Positions 35,777-45,062 are shown, counted from the first letter of the stretch. The stretch: DNA of 64,000 bases from Streptomyces sp. SID13031 (GCF_010548305.1 NZ_JAAGLV010000019.1:62001-126000); one strand, 5' to 3'. Notes: generated from the sequence alone by a model not told the origin. A program made the numbers and translations.

Positions 35777-37357
35777 ATGAGGCCGGCCGACAAACTGCGT
35801 GCTGTCCAGGTCCTGCGCGGTGCGGGGCTGCTCGATCTGAGCCATCCGGTTCTCACCGCGACCAGTTCGCTGGCGATGCGGCGGCTCGGGCCGATCGCCG
35901 GCGCCGCCCACATCGCCGCCCGGCGCGATCCCACAGATCTCGCCCTGATCGACGAACTGGGCGAGCTCACGTACGGCGAGCTGGACCAGCGCGCCAACGC
36001 CCTGGCCCGCGGCTGGGCAGCGGCGGGAGTCGAGCCGGGCCAGGTGATCGGTGTGCTCTGCCGCGACCACCGCGGCTTCGTCGACTCGATGATTGCCTGC
36101 GGCAAGCTCGGGGTCCGGCTCGTCTTGCTGAACACGGGATTCAGCCGAGTCCAGCTGGCCGATGTCGCCCACCGGGAAGGGGTTTCGGCCCTCGTCCACG
36201 ACGAGGAGTTCGACGACCTCTTGTCCGCAGTACCGGCGGCTGTCCGGCGGTTTGTTGCCTGGGGTACCTCAAGCGACCTCGAAGCGATGATCGCCGCGAA
36301 CGACGGCGGACCACTGAAGTTGCCCAAGCAGCAGGCCGGCATGGTGTTGCTGACCGGCGGCACGACCGGTACGCCGAAAGGCGCGCCCCGGCAGGTGCGA
36401 TCGCCGTTGATGGCGGCGCAGTTCCTCGACCGGGTGCCGTTGCGTCGTGGCGACACCGTCTTCATCGCGGCCCCGACGTTCCACGGCACCGGGCTCACCC
36501 AGTTCATCATGACGCTCGCGCTCGGCTCGACGATCGTGGTCCGCCGCCGCTTCGACGCGCGAGCCACGCTCGAAGGAGTCCAGAAACATCGGGCCACCGC
36601 GCTGATCGTCGTACCGACCATGCTGCAACGGATCCTGGCCGCCGAGCCGGAGCGCTACGACACCAGTTCCCTGCGGGTGATCATGAGCGCAGGCGCCTTG
36701 CTGCCAATGGATCTGGGCAACCGCACGATGGCCACCTTCGGCCCGGTACTGCACAATCTCTACGGCTCGACCGAGTGCGCCGTCGCCACCGTCGCGATGC
36801 CCGACGACTGGCTGGCAGCACCCGGCACCGCGGGCCGCACCCCGGTCGGCTGCCAGGTCCGCCTGTACGACGACGCCGACCAACTCGTCGAGCAGCCCGG
36901 CACCACTGGGCGCATCTTCGTCGGCAACGGACTCAGCTTCGCCGGCTACTCCGGCGGCGGCCAAAAGGACACGATCGACGGCCTGCTGAGCACCGGCGAC
37001 CTCGGGCATCTCGACGCCGGCGGCCGGTTGTTCGTGGACGGCCGCGACGACGACATGATCGTGTCCGGTGGCGAGAACGTCTTCCCGATCGAGGTCGAGA
37101 ACCTGGTCGAGGCGATGCCCGGTGTCGCGGAGGTCGCGTCGCTCGGTGTCCCCGACGAGGAGTTCGGCCAGCGCCTGCGCCTGTACGTCGTACTGGCCGA
37201 CGGCGCGACCCTCGACAGCGACACGATCCGCAATCACGTCCGGGAGAACCTGGCGCGTTACAAAGTCCCCCGCGACGTCGTTTTCCTCGATGAGCTCCCC
37301 CGCACTGCCACCGGCAAGGTCTACCGCCCCCACCTCGAAGGTAAGGACACCGCATGA
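35777..37357 (+). CDS. Acyl-CoA synthetase (FadD-like adenylate-forming enzyme)
   Basis: 526 residues from ATG 35777 (GGAGG 9 nt upstream; the frame opens at 35738). ANL motifs: VLLTGGTTGTPKGAPRQ (P-loop), NLYGSTECAVATVAMP, GLLSTGDLGHLDAGGRLFVDGRDDDMIVSGGENVFPIEVE, and a C-terminal PRTATGKVYRPHL with the catalytic Lys. It activates fatty or other carboxylic acids to CoA thioesters. It overlaps the secreted lipase gene by 4 bp, so free fatty acids released outside may be activated by the product of the same operon. Repression by the divergent TetR is likely. Confidence 0.88.
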   Translation: MRPADKLRAVQVLRGAGLLDLSHPVLTATSSLAMRRLGPIAGAAHIAARRDPTDLALIDELGELTYGELDQRANALARGWAAAGVEPGQVIGVLCRDHRGFVDSMIACGKLGVRLVLLNTGFSRVQLADVAHREGVSALVHDEEFDDLLSAVPAAVRRFVAWGTSSDLEAMIAANDGGPLKLPKQQAGMVLLTGGTTGTPKGAPRQVRSPLMAAQFLDRVPLRRGDTVFIAAPTFHGTGLTQFIMTLALGSTIVVRRRFDARATLEGVQKHRATALIVVPTMLQRILAAEPERYDTSSLRVIMSAGALLPMDLGNRTMATFGPVLHNLYGSTECAVATVAMPDDWLAAPGTAGRTPVGCQVRLYDDADQLVEQPGTTGRIFVGNGLSFAGYSGGGQKDTIDGLLSTGDLGHLDAGGRLFVDGRDDDMIVSGGENVFPIEVENLVEAMPGVAEVASLGVPDEEFGQRLRLYVVLADGATLDSDTIRNHVRENLARYKVPRDVVFLDELPRTATGKVYRPHLEGKDTA

Positions 37358-38538
37358 AACGCAAGAGGAAAGTACTCGTCGCCCTCGCGGTCTCACTGGG
37401 TCTGCTCGCGACCATGTCACCACCGGCGTCAGCTGTCGCGACCGCTATCACCGAGCCCGACCAGGACGCGTTCTACCAAGCCGCCCCTGGGTACGAGTCC
37501 AAGCCGCCCGGCACGGTGCTGAAGAAGCGGCCGGTCACCGTCACCGGGCTCGGAATTCCCTTGCCAGTCAAGGCTTTCCAGCTGCAGTCACGAAGTGCGG
37601 ACTCGAAGAACCGGCCGGTGACGGTCATCTCCACAGTGATCGTGCCACTCACCCCGTACCTGGGCCAGCGGCCGTTGTTGTCGTACCAGCCGGCCACCGA
37701 CTCGCTCGGCGACCAGTGCAACCCGTCGTACACGTTGCGGACCGGGCTGGAGAAGGAGCTGCCGCTGCTGGCCCTCGGGGTCGCCAAGGGTTGGGCCGTC
37801 GTGGTGACGGACTACCAGGGTCCCCGGGATGCCTATGGCGCCGGGCGGATGGAGGGGCACGCAGTACTGGACGGCATCCGGGCGACGCTGGCTTCACCCG
37901 AGGCCGGGTTGACCCCGACGACGAAGGTTGGCATCTGGGGCTACTCTGGCGGCGCCCTGGCGACCGGCTGGGCGGCGGAGCTGCAACCGACGTACGCGCC
38001 TGAGCTGAACCTGGTGGGCGTCGCCTCCGGTGGTACTCCGGCCGACCTGGCGGCGGCCGGACGCCAGATGGACGGCGGCCCGTTCGCCGGGCTGTTCCTC
38101 GCGGCGGCGAACGGCGTGAGCCGGGAGTACCCCGAACTGCTGAGCATCTTCAATGCCAAGGGCCAGCAGTTGATCGCGGCGATGGACGATCTGTGCGTCG
38201 TCGAGGAGGCGCTGTACGCGTTCCACAGCGTCAAGCAGTACAGCGATTCCACTGATCCCTTGGCCGAGCCGATCGCGCAGCAGGTGCTGACGACCAACAA
38301 GATGGGCGCCAACGCACCCAAGGCTCCGGTCTACCTGTACCACTCGAAGTTCGACGAGCTCATCCCCTGGGCCGTCGGCAAGAGCCTCAACGACGCCTGG
38401 TGCGCCAAGGGCACGAAGGTCGCGATGTACACCGACCACGCCAGCGAGCACAACGTCCTGGCGGTCACCGGAGCTCCGGCAGCGGTTGCCTACCTGAGTG
38501 CACGATTCTTCGGCCTCAAGGCTCCGAGCACCTGCTGA
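37354..38538 (+). CDS. Secretory lipase (LIP family, alpha/beta hydrolase)
   Basis: 394 residues with a Sec signal peptide (about 1-27, basic KRKRK then hydrophobic, ending ASA). The nucleophile elbow is GYSGG (in VGIWGYSGGALATGWAAEL). The catalytic Asp is in YHSKFDELIPW and His in ASEHNVLAV, as in fungal and actinobacterial LIP-family secretory lipases. It hydrolyses acylglycerols or related esters outside the cell. Cys residues (QCNPS, DLC, AWC, STC) suggest disulfides. The start overlaps the ligase stop by 4 bp; a 12-bp hairpin follows the stop. Confidence 0.85.
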   Translation: MKRKRKVLVALAVSLGLLATMSPPASAVATAITEPDQDAFYQAAPGYESKPPGTVLKKRPVTVTGLGIPLPVKAFQLQSRSADSKNRPVTVISTVIVPLTPYLGQRPLLSYQPATDSLGDQCNPSYTLRTGLEKELPLLALGVAKGWAVVVTDYQGPRDAYGAGRMEGHAVLDGIRATLASPEAGLTPTTKVGIWGYSGGALATGWAAELQPTYAPELNLVGVASGGTPADLAAAGRQMDGGPFAGLFLAAANGVSREYPELLSIFNAKGQQLIAAMDDLCVVEEALYAFHSVKQYSDSTDPLAEPIAQQVLTTNKMGANAPKAPVYLYHSKFDELIPWAVGKSLNDAWCAKGTKVAMYTDHASEHNVLAVTGAPAAVAYLSARFFGLKAPSTC

Positions 38539-38544
38539 ACGATG

Positions 38545-38578
38545 CAGCCGGTGGAGGCCCTGGGGGCTCCACCGGCTG
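38545..38578. terminator. Bidirectional terminator hairpin
   Basis: CAGCCGGTGGAG (38545-38556) pairs perfectly with CTCCACCGGCTG (38567-38578) around a 10-nt loop, between the convergent lipase and ABC permease genes. Confidence 0.7.
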
Positions 38579-38604
38579 TCCGTTGTCTACTCAGCGTTGT
38601 TTGC

Positions 38605-39423
38605 TCAGGTGCGCTGGCGGTAGGCGCGGATGGCCATCGGTGCGAAGACCGCGACCAGGCCGACCATCCAGGCCAGCGTGATCAGCAGCGGCTTCTGGAC
38701 CTCGCCGCCGAGCATCAGGCCGCGCATCGTGTCGACCAGGTAGGTCAACGGGTTCACCTTCGTCCAGGCCTGCAGGAAACCGGGCAGGGTGTCCGCCTTG
38801 ACGAAGATGTTGCTGCCGAAGGTCAGCGGGAACATCACCAGGAAGGCGATCCCCTGGACACCTTGCGCGGTCTTCAGCTTCAGTCCGAGCCAGACCCAGA
38901 CCCAGCACAGGGAGAGCGCGAAGAGCAGCACCACCAGGCAGGCGAGCAGCCCGTTGCCGACGCCGTTCTCGAACCGGAAGCCGAGGATGAACCCGGCCGT
39001 CATCAAGATCACGATCGAGGTCAGATAGCGCACCGCATCACCGAGCACCGCCCCGATCAGCGGCGCCACCCGGGCGATCGGCAGGCTGCGGAACCGGTCG
39101 AAGACGCCCTTGGCGAAGTCTTCGTTCAGGCTGACGCCGGTCCCCAGCGTCGAGAACACCACCGACTGCACGAGCACGCCCGGCAGCAGGTAGGGCAGAT
39201 AGTCGTGCCAGGTGCCACCCCCCGCGATCGCGCCGCCGAAGACGAACAGGAACAGCAGCAGGAAGATGATCGGCTGGATCGTCACGTCCGCCAGCGCTTC
39301 GGGGTTCTGCCGGATCCGGACGATGTTGCGCCAGGCGAGCGTCAGGCTCTGCTCCGCCCAGGCGAACGGACGGTTGCGGCGGGCCGCGTGGGCCGCCGCC
39401 GGTTCGAGTGTGGCGGTGCTCAT
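38605..39423 (-). CDS. ABC-2 type exporter permease (DrrB-like)
   Basis: 272 residues with six predicted TM helices. The ABC-2 signature is QGIAFLVMFPLTFGSNIFVKADTLPG, followed by VNPLTYLVDTMRGLMLG, both typical of DrrB daunorubicin-resistance permeases. It forms an exporter with the overlapping ATPase gene (4 bp). The substrate is probably a drug, lipid or other hydrophobic compound. Expression follows the ATPase in one minus-strand unit. Confidence 0.88.
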   Translation of the reverse strand: MSTATLEPAAAHAARRNRPFAWAEQSLTLAWRNIVRIRQNPEALADVTIQPIIFLLLFLFVFGGAIAGGGTWHDYLPYLLPGVLVQSVVFSTLGTGVSLNEDFAKGVFDRFRSLPIARVAPLIGAVLGDAVRYLTSIVILMTAGFILGFRFENGVGNGLLACLVVLLFALSLCWVWVWLGLKLKTAQGVQGIAFLVMFPLTFGSNIFVKADTLPGFLQAWTKVNPLTYLVDTMRGLMLGGEVQKPLLITLAWMVGLVAVFAPMAIRAYRQRT

Positions 39424-40421
39424 CGGCCCGCTCCTTCCAGTACGACGGAGTCCTGTCCGGCGGTGTCCTGTACAGCGGCTGTGTGGCCGGTCAGCGCGAG
39501 GAAGACCTCGTCCAGACTCGGCAGCCGCAGAGCCAGTTCGGTGACCGCGATCCCGGCCTCGTCGAGGCGACGGACCACCACGGGCATCGACGAACCGTCC
39601 GTGACCGGCACGCTCACGAGTGCGTTGACCACGTCGACCGTCGGCCGGGTGCCGACCGCTTCGGAGACGATTGCGGCGACGCGCTCGAGGTGCCCCGGCT
39701 CGGCGGGCCGGACGTCGAGCGACTGCTTGCCCGCCTGCGCCTTGAGCTCGGCCGGCCGGCCTTCGGCCACGACCTTGCCCTTGTCGAAGACCAGCAGCGA
39801 GTCGGCCAGCGCATCGGCCTCTTCGAGGTACTGCGTGGTCAGCAGCACCGTCGTCCCGTCGAGCACCAGGTTGCGGATGGTGTCCCACACCCCGTTGCGG
39901 GCGTGCGGGTCGAGGCCGGTGGTCGGCTCGTCCAGGTAGAGGATGCTCGGATTGCCGACCAGGCTCGAGGCCAGGTCGAGCCGCCGGCGCATACCGCCGG
40001 AGTACGTCTTGGCGATCCGATCCCCCGCGTCGGACAGCTCGAAGCGCTCCAGCAGTTCGACGGCCCGCGCCTTGGCCTGGGCCCCCGGCATCCCCAGCAG
40101 CCGGCCGATCATGACCAGGTTGCGGCGGCCGGACATGTCCTCGTCGACCGAGGCGTACTGTCCGGTCAGCCCGATGATCTCGCGGACTCGCGGCGCCTCC
40201 TTGACGACGTCGAAGCCGCCGACGGTGGCATGCCCGGCGTCCGGGCGCAGCAGCGTGCCGAGGATCCGGACCGCGGTGGTCTTGCCGGCGCCGTTCGGCC
40301 CGAGGACCCCGAGCACGGTGCCGGTCGGCACGCTCAGGTCCACGCCGTCCAGCGCGATGGTGCTGCCGTATTTCTTGACCAGACCCTCGGCCGAGATGGC
40401 GACGTGGTTCGTGGTGGACAT
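39420..40421 (-). CDS. ABC exporter ATP-binding protein (DrrA-like)
   Basis: 333 residues from ATG 40421, with GGGAGG upstream; the frame extends to 40502. Walker A GPNGAGKTT (about residue 40), signature YSGGMRRRLDLA, Walker B ILYLDEPTTGLDP and the H-loop LLTTQY are all present. The extra C-terminal domain of about 100 residues is standard for DrrA. It energises the adjacent permease. The upstream GTTACTGGGATAAC could be an operator. Confidence 0.9.
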   Translation of the reverse strand: MSTTNHVAISAEGLVKKYGSTIALDGVDLSVPTGTVLGVLGPNGAGKTTAVRILGTLLRPDAGHATVGGFDVVKEAPRVREIIGLTGQYASVDEDMSGRRNLVMIGRLLGMPGAQAKARAVELLERFELSDAGDRIAKTYSGGMRRRLDLASSLVGNPSILYLDEPTTGLDPHARNGVWDTIRNLVLDGTTVLLTTQYLEEADALADSLLVFDKGKVVAEGRPAELKAQAGKQSLDVRPAEPGHLERVAAIVSEAVGTRPTVDVVNALVSVPVTDGSSMPVVVRRLDEAGIAVTELALRLPSLDEVFLALTGHTAAVQDTAGQDSVVLEGAGR

Positions 40422-40475
40422 TGGTTCCTCCCAGATGACTGTTACTGGGATAACCGTGCCCCCGAGCGCTGACAC

Positions 40476-40521
40476 CAGCCTGGCACTGGACTGGTAGCCC
40501 ATGCCAGGCCGTGCCAGGCTG
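40476..40521 (-). terminator. Hairpin downstream of MFS gene
   Basis: CAGCCTGGCAC (40476-40486) and GTGCCAGGCTG (40511-40521) are perfect 11-bp complements, beginning 3 bp beyond the MFS stop at 40524. It separates the GntR-MFS operon from the DrrA promoter. Confidence 0.6.
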
Positions 40522-40523
40522 TC

Positions 40524-41867
40524 TCAGCTGACCTTCGCGAACTCCGCGGTGTCGGCCTTGAGCGGGACGATCTGGTTCGCCCGGAGCGCCTCGTAGATCT
40601 CGGGGTTGTACCGGGCCAGCGTCGCCCGGGCACGGCGGCGGTAGCGCAGGATCTGGATCGTTCCGATCGTCCACAGCACGTACTGGAAGGCCAGCGCGAG
40701 CTTGAAGTCACCGAGCGTCTGCGGGGCGCCACCGGACGAGGCGTCCAGCAGGATCCCGACCATCCCGATACAGATCAGCATCGCGATGAAGCCACCGGTG
40801 TTGACCATCCCGTTCGCCGCCCCGAAGCGGGTCGTCGGGTTGAAGGTCCGCGCGTAGTCCAGGCCCAGCATCGACCCAGGACCGCCGGCGGCCTGGACGA
40901 CGATCAGCAGGAGCAGCACCGGCATCGGAGCCCGGCCCGGCCACGCCAGTACGATGGTCCACATCAGCACCGACCCGGCGATCACGGCCAGCACGATCCA
41001 GGACCGGTAGTACGGGAACTTCGCGGCGTACCGGCCGACCAGAGGGCCATAACAGAAGCCCGCCAGCACCGGCAGGATGAGCATCGCCGCGGCTGTGGTC
41101 GGCGCGACGCCCTGCCCTTGGACCAGGAACGGGTACCCCCAGAGCAGACCGAACGTGCCACCCGAGAAGCTGGTGGTGAAGTGCGTCCAGAGCCCGAGGC
41201 GCGTGCCTGGCTCCTTCCAGGCCCGCCGCAGATTCCGGCGGACCAAGGCGATCGGCTGCTTCGCGCGATGCGGCGACACGTCGTACGGGCTGTCCTTCAG
41301 CAGGAAGAGGACGGCCAGGCCGGCCACCAGACTGAGCAAGCTCGCGGTGGCGAAAGTGGGGGTCCAGCCGAACGCGTGGAACGCGGCCGCCATCGGCACC
41401 GTCGACACGATCGCGCCGAGCCCGCCCAGCATGCCGGTCACCTGTGACATCACAGGCTGCCGGAGCGCGGGGAACCAGGCCATCACCACCCGCAGCACAC
41501 TGATGAAGACGAGCGCGTCGCCGACGCCGAGCACCGCCCGGGCGGCCAGCGCCGCCGGGTAGGAGTCGACCAGGCTGAATGCCGCCTGCGCTGCGAACAA
41601 CAGCCCCGAGGAGGCGATCAGCAGCCGCTTCGAGCCATACCGGTCCAGCAGAATGCCGACCGGCACCTGCATCGCGGCGTACACGGTCAGCTGGACGACG
41701 GTGAAGCTGGCGAGCGCGGACGCGGAGATGTCGAACCGCTCGGCCGCTTGCAGACCGGCGACGCTCATCGAGCCGCGGTGCAGCACGGTGACCAGGTAGG
41801 TAAGGACAGCAGTAGCCCAGACCGCCCAGGCACGCCGACCGCCCAGGGGGAAGACGAGTTCGGTCAC
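40524..41867 (-). CDS. MFS transporter
   Basis: 447 residues with 12 predicted TM helices. The loop 2-3 motif is GILLDRYGSKRLLI, and ARAVLGVGDALVFISVLR (motif C-like) is in helix 5. The overall pattern resembles sugar-acid/phthalate-type or nitrate-type porters of the MFS; substrate unknown. It overlaps the GntR gene by 4 bp, so it is likely controlled by it and responsive to the same ligand. Confidence 0.85.
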   Translation of the reverse strand: MTELVFPLGGRRAWAVWATAVLTYLVTVLHRGSMSVAGLQAAERFDISASALASFTVVQLTVYAAMQVPVGILLDRYGSKRLLIASSGLLFAAQAAFSLVDSYPAALAARAVLGVGDALVFISVLRVVMAWFPALRQPVMSQVTGMLGGLGAIVSTVPMAAAFHAFGWTPTFATASLLSLVAGLAVLFLLKDSPYDVSPHRAKQPIALVRRNLRRAWKEPGTRLGLWTHFTTSFSGGTFGLLWGYPFLVQGQGVAPTTAAAMLILPVLAGFCYGPLVGRYAAKFPYYRSWIVLAVIAGSVLMWTIVLAWPGRAPMPVLLLLIVVQAAGGPGSMLGLDYARTFNPTTRFGAANGMVNTGGFIAMLICIGMVGILLDASSGGAPQTLGDFKLALAFQYVLWTIGTIQILRYRRRARATLARYNPEIYEALRANQIVPLKADTAEFAKVS

Positions 41868-42598
41868 TGCCAGCCCCGCAGATCCGTCGCGGCGACGTGG
41901 ATGTGGTCGATCACAAGCTCGCGGAAGCGCTTGGCGCTGGTACCACCGAGGGCGTCGATCATCTCCTGGTGGGCGGCGATGGACTTGTCCATCCGGGCCG
42001 GCTGCATCTCGATCCCGGGCACGCCCATCCGGACCTGCCGGTCGCGCAGGCTGTTGTAGAGCTTAGCGAGGATCTGGTTGCCCGCGGCACCGACGATCGC
42101 CTCGTGGAAGACCCGGTCGGCGACCAGGAAGCTCTTCGCGTCCCCGGCCTTGCGGTGCGCGCGCATCTCCTGGACCAGCGGGACGAGCTTCTCGGCCAGC
42201 TGTTTGCGGCGCGGCCAGACCTTCGCCGCGGCGTGCGTCTCGATCAGCTCGCGCGCCTCCAGGACGTCGTTGACCTCCTGCGCCAGCACCGGCAGGACGA
42301 GCGCGCCCTTCTTCGGGTAGAGCTTGACCAGGCCGGACTCCTCCAGCCGCAGCAGCGCCTCCCGGACCGGAGTACGGGAGACTCCGACCGCGGTCGCCAA
42401 CTCACCCTCGGTCAGCAACTCGTTACCGGGATAGACCCGGTCGAGGATCGCCGCTTTCACATACGCGTAGACGCGTTCCGCCGCGGGGATCTTCTCCACC
42501 CCGGGCGCTGCGTCCGCCACTATCCGTGCAATTTCCGTTGTCTCGTCACCCAGTACCAACCCACTCGCCGGACCTTCGCCGGCCACCCCGCTACCCAC
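41864..42598 (-). CDS. GntR-family regulator (FadR/FCD subgroup)
   Basis: 244 residues from GTG 42598 (AAGGGG upstream). The winged HTH covers about 40-105 (TEGELATAVGVSRTPVREALLRLEESGLVKLYPKKGALV). The FCD effector domain has the metal-ligand-type His in FHEAIVGAAGN and AAHQEMIDAL. It is cotranscribed with the MFS gene. The upstream stretch GTTGTATCTATCTTACACGCAAC (42623-42645) has GTTG/CAAC ends and may be its operator. The ligand is probably an organic acid (family knowledge). Confidence 0.87.
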   Translation of the reverse strand: MGSGVAGEGPASGLVLGDETTEIARIVADAAPGVEKIPAAERVYAYVKAAILDRVYPGNELLTEGELATAVGVSRTPVREALLRLEESGLVKLYPKKGALVLPVLAQEVNDVLEARELIETHAAAKVWPRRKQLAEKLVPLVQEMRAHRKAGDAKSFLVADRVFHEAIVGAAGNQILAKLYNSLRDRQVRMGVPGIEMQPARMDKSIAAHQEMIDALGGTSAKRFRELVIDHIHVAATDLRGWQ

Positions 42599-42681
42599 AA
42601 CACCCCTTACGTCACGTATCTCTGTTGTATCTATCTTACACGCAACACAATCCAGCGCTCGATTGATTCCCTCCCACCGAG

Positions 42682-42722
42682 TTATCCACAGGTTGGTCCA
42701 CAGATGTGGGCCGTTGTGGATG
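42682..42722. promoter_or_regulatory. Cluster of DnaA-box-like 9-mers
   Basis: TTATCCACA (42682-42690) equals the consensus DnaA box. TGGTCCACA (42694-42702) and TTGTGGATG (42714-42722, reverse) are near matches. They lie in the gap between the GntR and subtilase genes, not at an origin gene cluster. Confidence 0.3.
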
Positions 42723-42871
42723 GAGATCTACACAGAGTGAGCACAGGGACACTGGGTAATGACCAGCGCAGGGTTTCCCGTGCTTTCCGAGTCGATCGGC
42801 CCGTGGCGCCACGATGCGTTCTAGAGTTCGGCCAGCGTTCCCGTCTGATCGCCCCTGATGAGGAGATTGTC

Positions 42872-44326
42872 TTGACCCCACGCTCGCGTACCCGTCGGTT
42901 GAGCGCCGGCCTGGCTGTCGTTGCACTGGCGTTCGCCGGCGCCGGCACCGCCGCTGCTCACGCAACACCTGTCTCTCCGTCCGCCTCGGGCGCCGTCGCG
43001 GCCGCGCCGGGGATCCTGATGAACTACGTAGTCAACACCAAGCCGGTGTCGATCCACGTCGACCGGGCCGAGCAGGCGATCGAAGCGGCCGGCGGCACCG
43101 TCGTCCAGTCGTACGAAGACCTCGGCGTGATCATCGCCCAGTCGACCAGCACCACCTTCCGTACCGACGTGAAGCTCGGCAAGAACGGCAAGAGCGTCCA
43201 GTCGGTCGGCGCCACCCGGACCGCGGCCGTCTCCGAGGGCCCGGTCGGCGCCGCGAAGCCCGCGGACGCCGCTCCCAAGGGTCTGCAGGCCGGCGAGGCC
43301 ACCCCGGTGCTCGACCCGCGTGAGGGCGAGCAGTGGGACATGGCCCAGATCAAGGCGGACCAAGCCCACAAGGTCACCGACGGCACCCACCGCGTTCTGG
43401 TCGGCATCAACGACTCCGGCGTCGACGACACGCACCCGGACCTGGCGCCGAACTTCGACGCCGCCAACTCGGTCAACTGCATCAACAACGGCGTACCGGA
43501 CACCACGCCCGGCGCGTGGCGGCCGACCACCAGCACGCACGGCACGCACGTGGCCGGTACCGTCGCCGCCGCCCGCAACGGCGTCGGCATCGTCGGTGTC
43601 GCCCCGGGCGTCCGGATCGCGTCGGTGAAGGTCGTGAACGACGACGGCTACATCTACCCGGAGTACTCGATCTGTGGGTTCGTCTGGGCCGCCGAGCACA
43701 AGATGGACGTCACCAACCACAGCTACTTCATCGACCCGTACACCTTCTGGTGCAAGAACGACCCGGACCAGGGCGCGGTACTGGAAGCAGTCCGCCGGGC
43801 TGTCGCGTTCGCGACCAGCAAGGGCGTGCTCTCGGTCGCGGCTGCCGGCAACTCGAACTACGACCTGGCGAACAAGACCACCGACAACACCAGCCCGAAC
43901 GACACCACCCCGGTCGCCCGGACCATCAACAACGACTGCCTGGACATCCCGACCGAACTGCCGGGCGTGATCACGGTCGCCAGCACCACCAACACCAAGG
44001 CTCGCAGTGGCTTCTCCAACTTCGGCCTGAACAAGATCGACGTGGCCGCGCCGGGCAGCAGCATCCTGTCCACGCTGCCGGGGAACAGGTACGGCATCGC
44101 GAGCGGTACGTCGATGGCGTCGCCGCACGTCGCCGGTGTGGCCGCGCTGATCAAGTCGTCCCGCCCGTGGCTGAAGCCGGCCGAGATCGAGAAGGCCCTG
44201 CGCGTCGAAGCCGACGACCAGGCCTGCCCGGCCGTCGTCGACGCCCGCTGCACCGGCACCACCGCGAACAACGCGTTCTTCGGTGAGGGTCTCGTCGACG
44301 CGCTGGACGGCGTCAAGAAGTACTGA
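42872..44326 (+). CDS. Secreted subtilisin-like serine protease (S8)
   Basis: 484 residues from TTG 42872, chosen because AGGAG (42861-42865) is correctly placed; the open frame upstream is not protein-like. A signal peptide (about 1-30) is followed by a propeptide-like region (about 30-155). The catalytic triad is Asp in GINDSGVDDTHPDL, His in STHGTHVAGT and Ser in SGTSMASPHVAG. Several Cys suggest disulfides. It degrades extracellular protein. A strong T-tailed hairpin lies just downstream. Confidence 0.9.
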   Translation: MTPRSRTRRLSAGLAVVALAFAGAGTAAAHATPVSPSASGAVAAAPGILMNYVVNTKPVSIHVDRAEQAIEAAGGTVVQSYEDLGVIIAQSTSTTFRTDVKLGKNGKSVQSVGATRTAAVSEGPVGAAKPADAAPKGLQAGEATPVLDPREGEQWDMAQIKADQAHKVTDGTHRVLVGINDSGVDDTHPDLAPNFDAANSVNCINNGVPDTTPGAWRPTTSTHGTHVAGTVAAARNGVGIVGVAPGVRIASVKVVNDDGYIYPEYSICGFVWAAEHKMDVTNHSYFIDPYTFWCKNDPDQGAVLEAVRRAVAFATSKGVLSVAAAGNSNYDLANKTTDNTSPNDTTPVARTINNDCLDIPTELPGVITVASTTNTKARSGFSNFGLNKIDVAAPGSSILSTLPGNRYGIASGTSMASPHVAGVAALIKSSRPWLKPAEIEKALRVEADDQACPAVVDARCTGTTANNAFFGEGLVDALDGVKKY

Positions 44327-44361
44327 TCCCACCGGTCCCCCACTGAGGACCGCAAAGACAG

Positions 44362-44402
44362 AGAGAGGGGATCCCCCGCCCGGGACCCCCTCTCTCCTTT
44401 TT
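44362..44402 (+). terminator. Intrinsic terminator after subtilase gene
   Basis: AGAGAGGGGATCCC (44362-44375) and GGGACCCCCTCTCT (44382-44395) form a 14-bp stem with one mismatch, followed by CCTTTTT. It could also stop the convergent lipoprotein gene. Confidence 0.75.
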
Positions 44403-44408
44403 GTTGCC

Positions 44409-45062
44409 TCAGGCCCCGGTCTTCTCCAGGATCGCGGTGGCGATGGTCTTCTGCACCGGGATCAGGGTCAGGTCGCCGGACGGGCTGGAATCCTTGGTGA
44501 AGTTCACGACGATCTCAAGCTCGCCCTTCCGGACGTGCAACTCGTTGTTGGACTTGATGAAGAAGGCCTGGTCGCCGATCCCGTCGACCAGCTCGCCGTC
44601 GTCGCCGGGCGGGGAGAACTCGTCGGCACTGGTGTGCTGAGCGCCCACCAGGAAGTGCCCGCCCTTGAGCCCGTAGACGCACTCGCGCTGGGTGTCACCG
44701 GGTTCGTACGGATCGGGTCCGCCCCGGAAGCCGTCCTCGTCCGGCGCGATCGGCAGGCCGGTCCAGGTGGTGATGCCCGCCTCAGTGAACCCCTCACACG
44801 GGTTCGGCAGGTCACCCGCCTCGCCGGCCGCCTCGCCGGTCGGGGTCGGGGTGGTCGGGTCGCCCGAGGACTGCTCGGTCGGCTGCGCAGTCGGCGTACC
44901 GGGGTCGTCCGACGGCTGGCTGGTCGGGGTGGTGGGCGGCGGTGCGGCGGCCTTGTCGGCATCGGCCGGGCCGCACCCGGCGACGGTCAGCGCGAACGCA
45001 CCGGCCAGCAGCACGCTCGCGCCGACGGTGACGAGTCGCCCGCGGTGAACAGTCAGCATCAC
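44409..45062 (-). CDS. Secreted lipoprotein, DUF3558-like
   Basis: 217 residues. The lipobox LTVAGC acylates about Cys30. A Thr/Pro/Ser-rich linker (about 38-80) is followed by a folded domain with Cys pair NPCEGF and RECVYG and the ending LIPVQKTIATAIL. This resembles DUF3558-type actinobacterial lipoproteins in layout (weak call). GTG 45062 or ATG 45059 may be the start, both behind GAGGGAGATC. Function unknown; it is at the outer membrane face. A 9-bp-arm palindrome lies 60 bp upstream. Confidence 0.75.
   Translation of the reverse strand: MMLTVHRGRLVTVGASVLLAGAFALTVAGCGPADADKAAAPPPTTPTSQPSDDPGTPTAQPTEQSSGDPTTPTPTGEAAGEAGDLPNPCEGFTEAGITTWTGLPIAPDEDGFRGGPDPYEPGDTQRECVYGLKGGHFLVGAQHTSADEFSPPGDDGELVDGIGDQAFFIKSNNELHVRKGELEIVVNFTKDSSPSGDLTLIPVQKTIATAILEKTGA

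Noticed and set aside
38605-40674. 689-codon minus-strand frame fusing the DrrA region to the DrrB-like permease
   Set aside because: Only its C-terminal 272 residues are permease; the upstream part is an out-of-frame reading of the ATPase gene.
42682-42722. Replication origin
   Set aside because: DnaA-like boxes are few, and no dnaA, dnaN, recF or AT-rich unwinding region is present.
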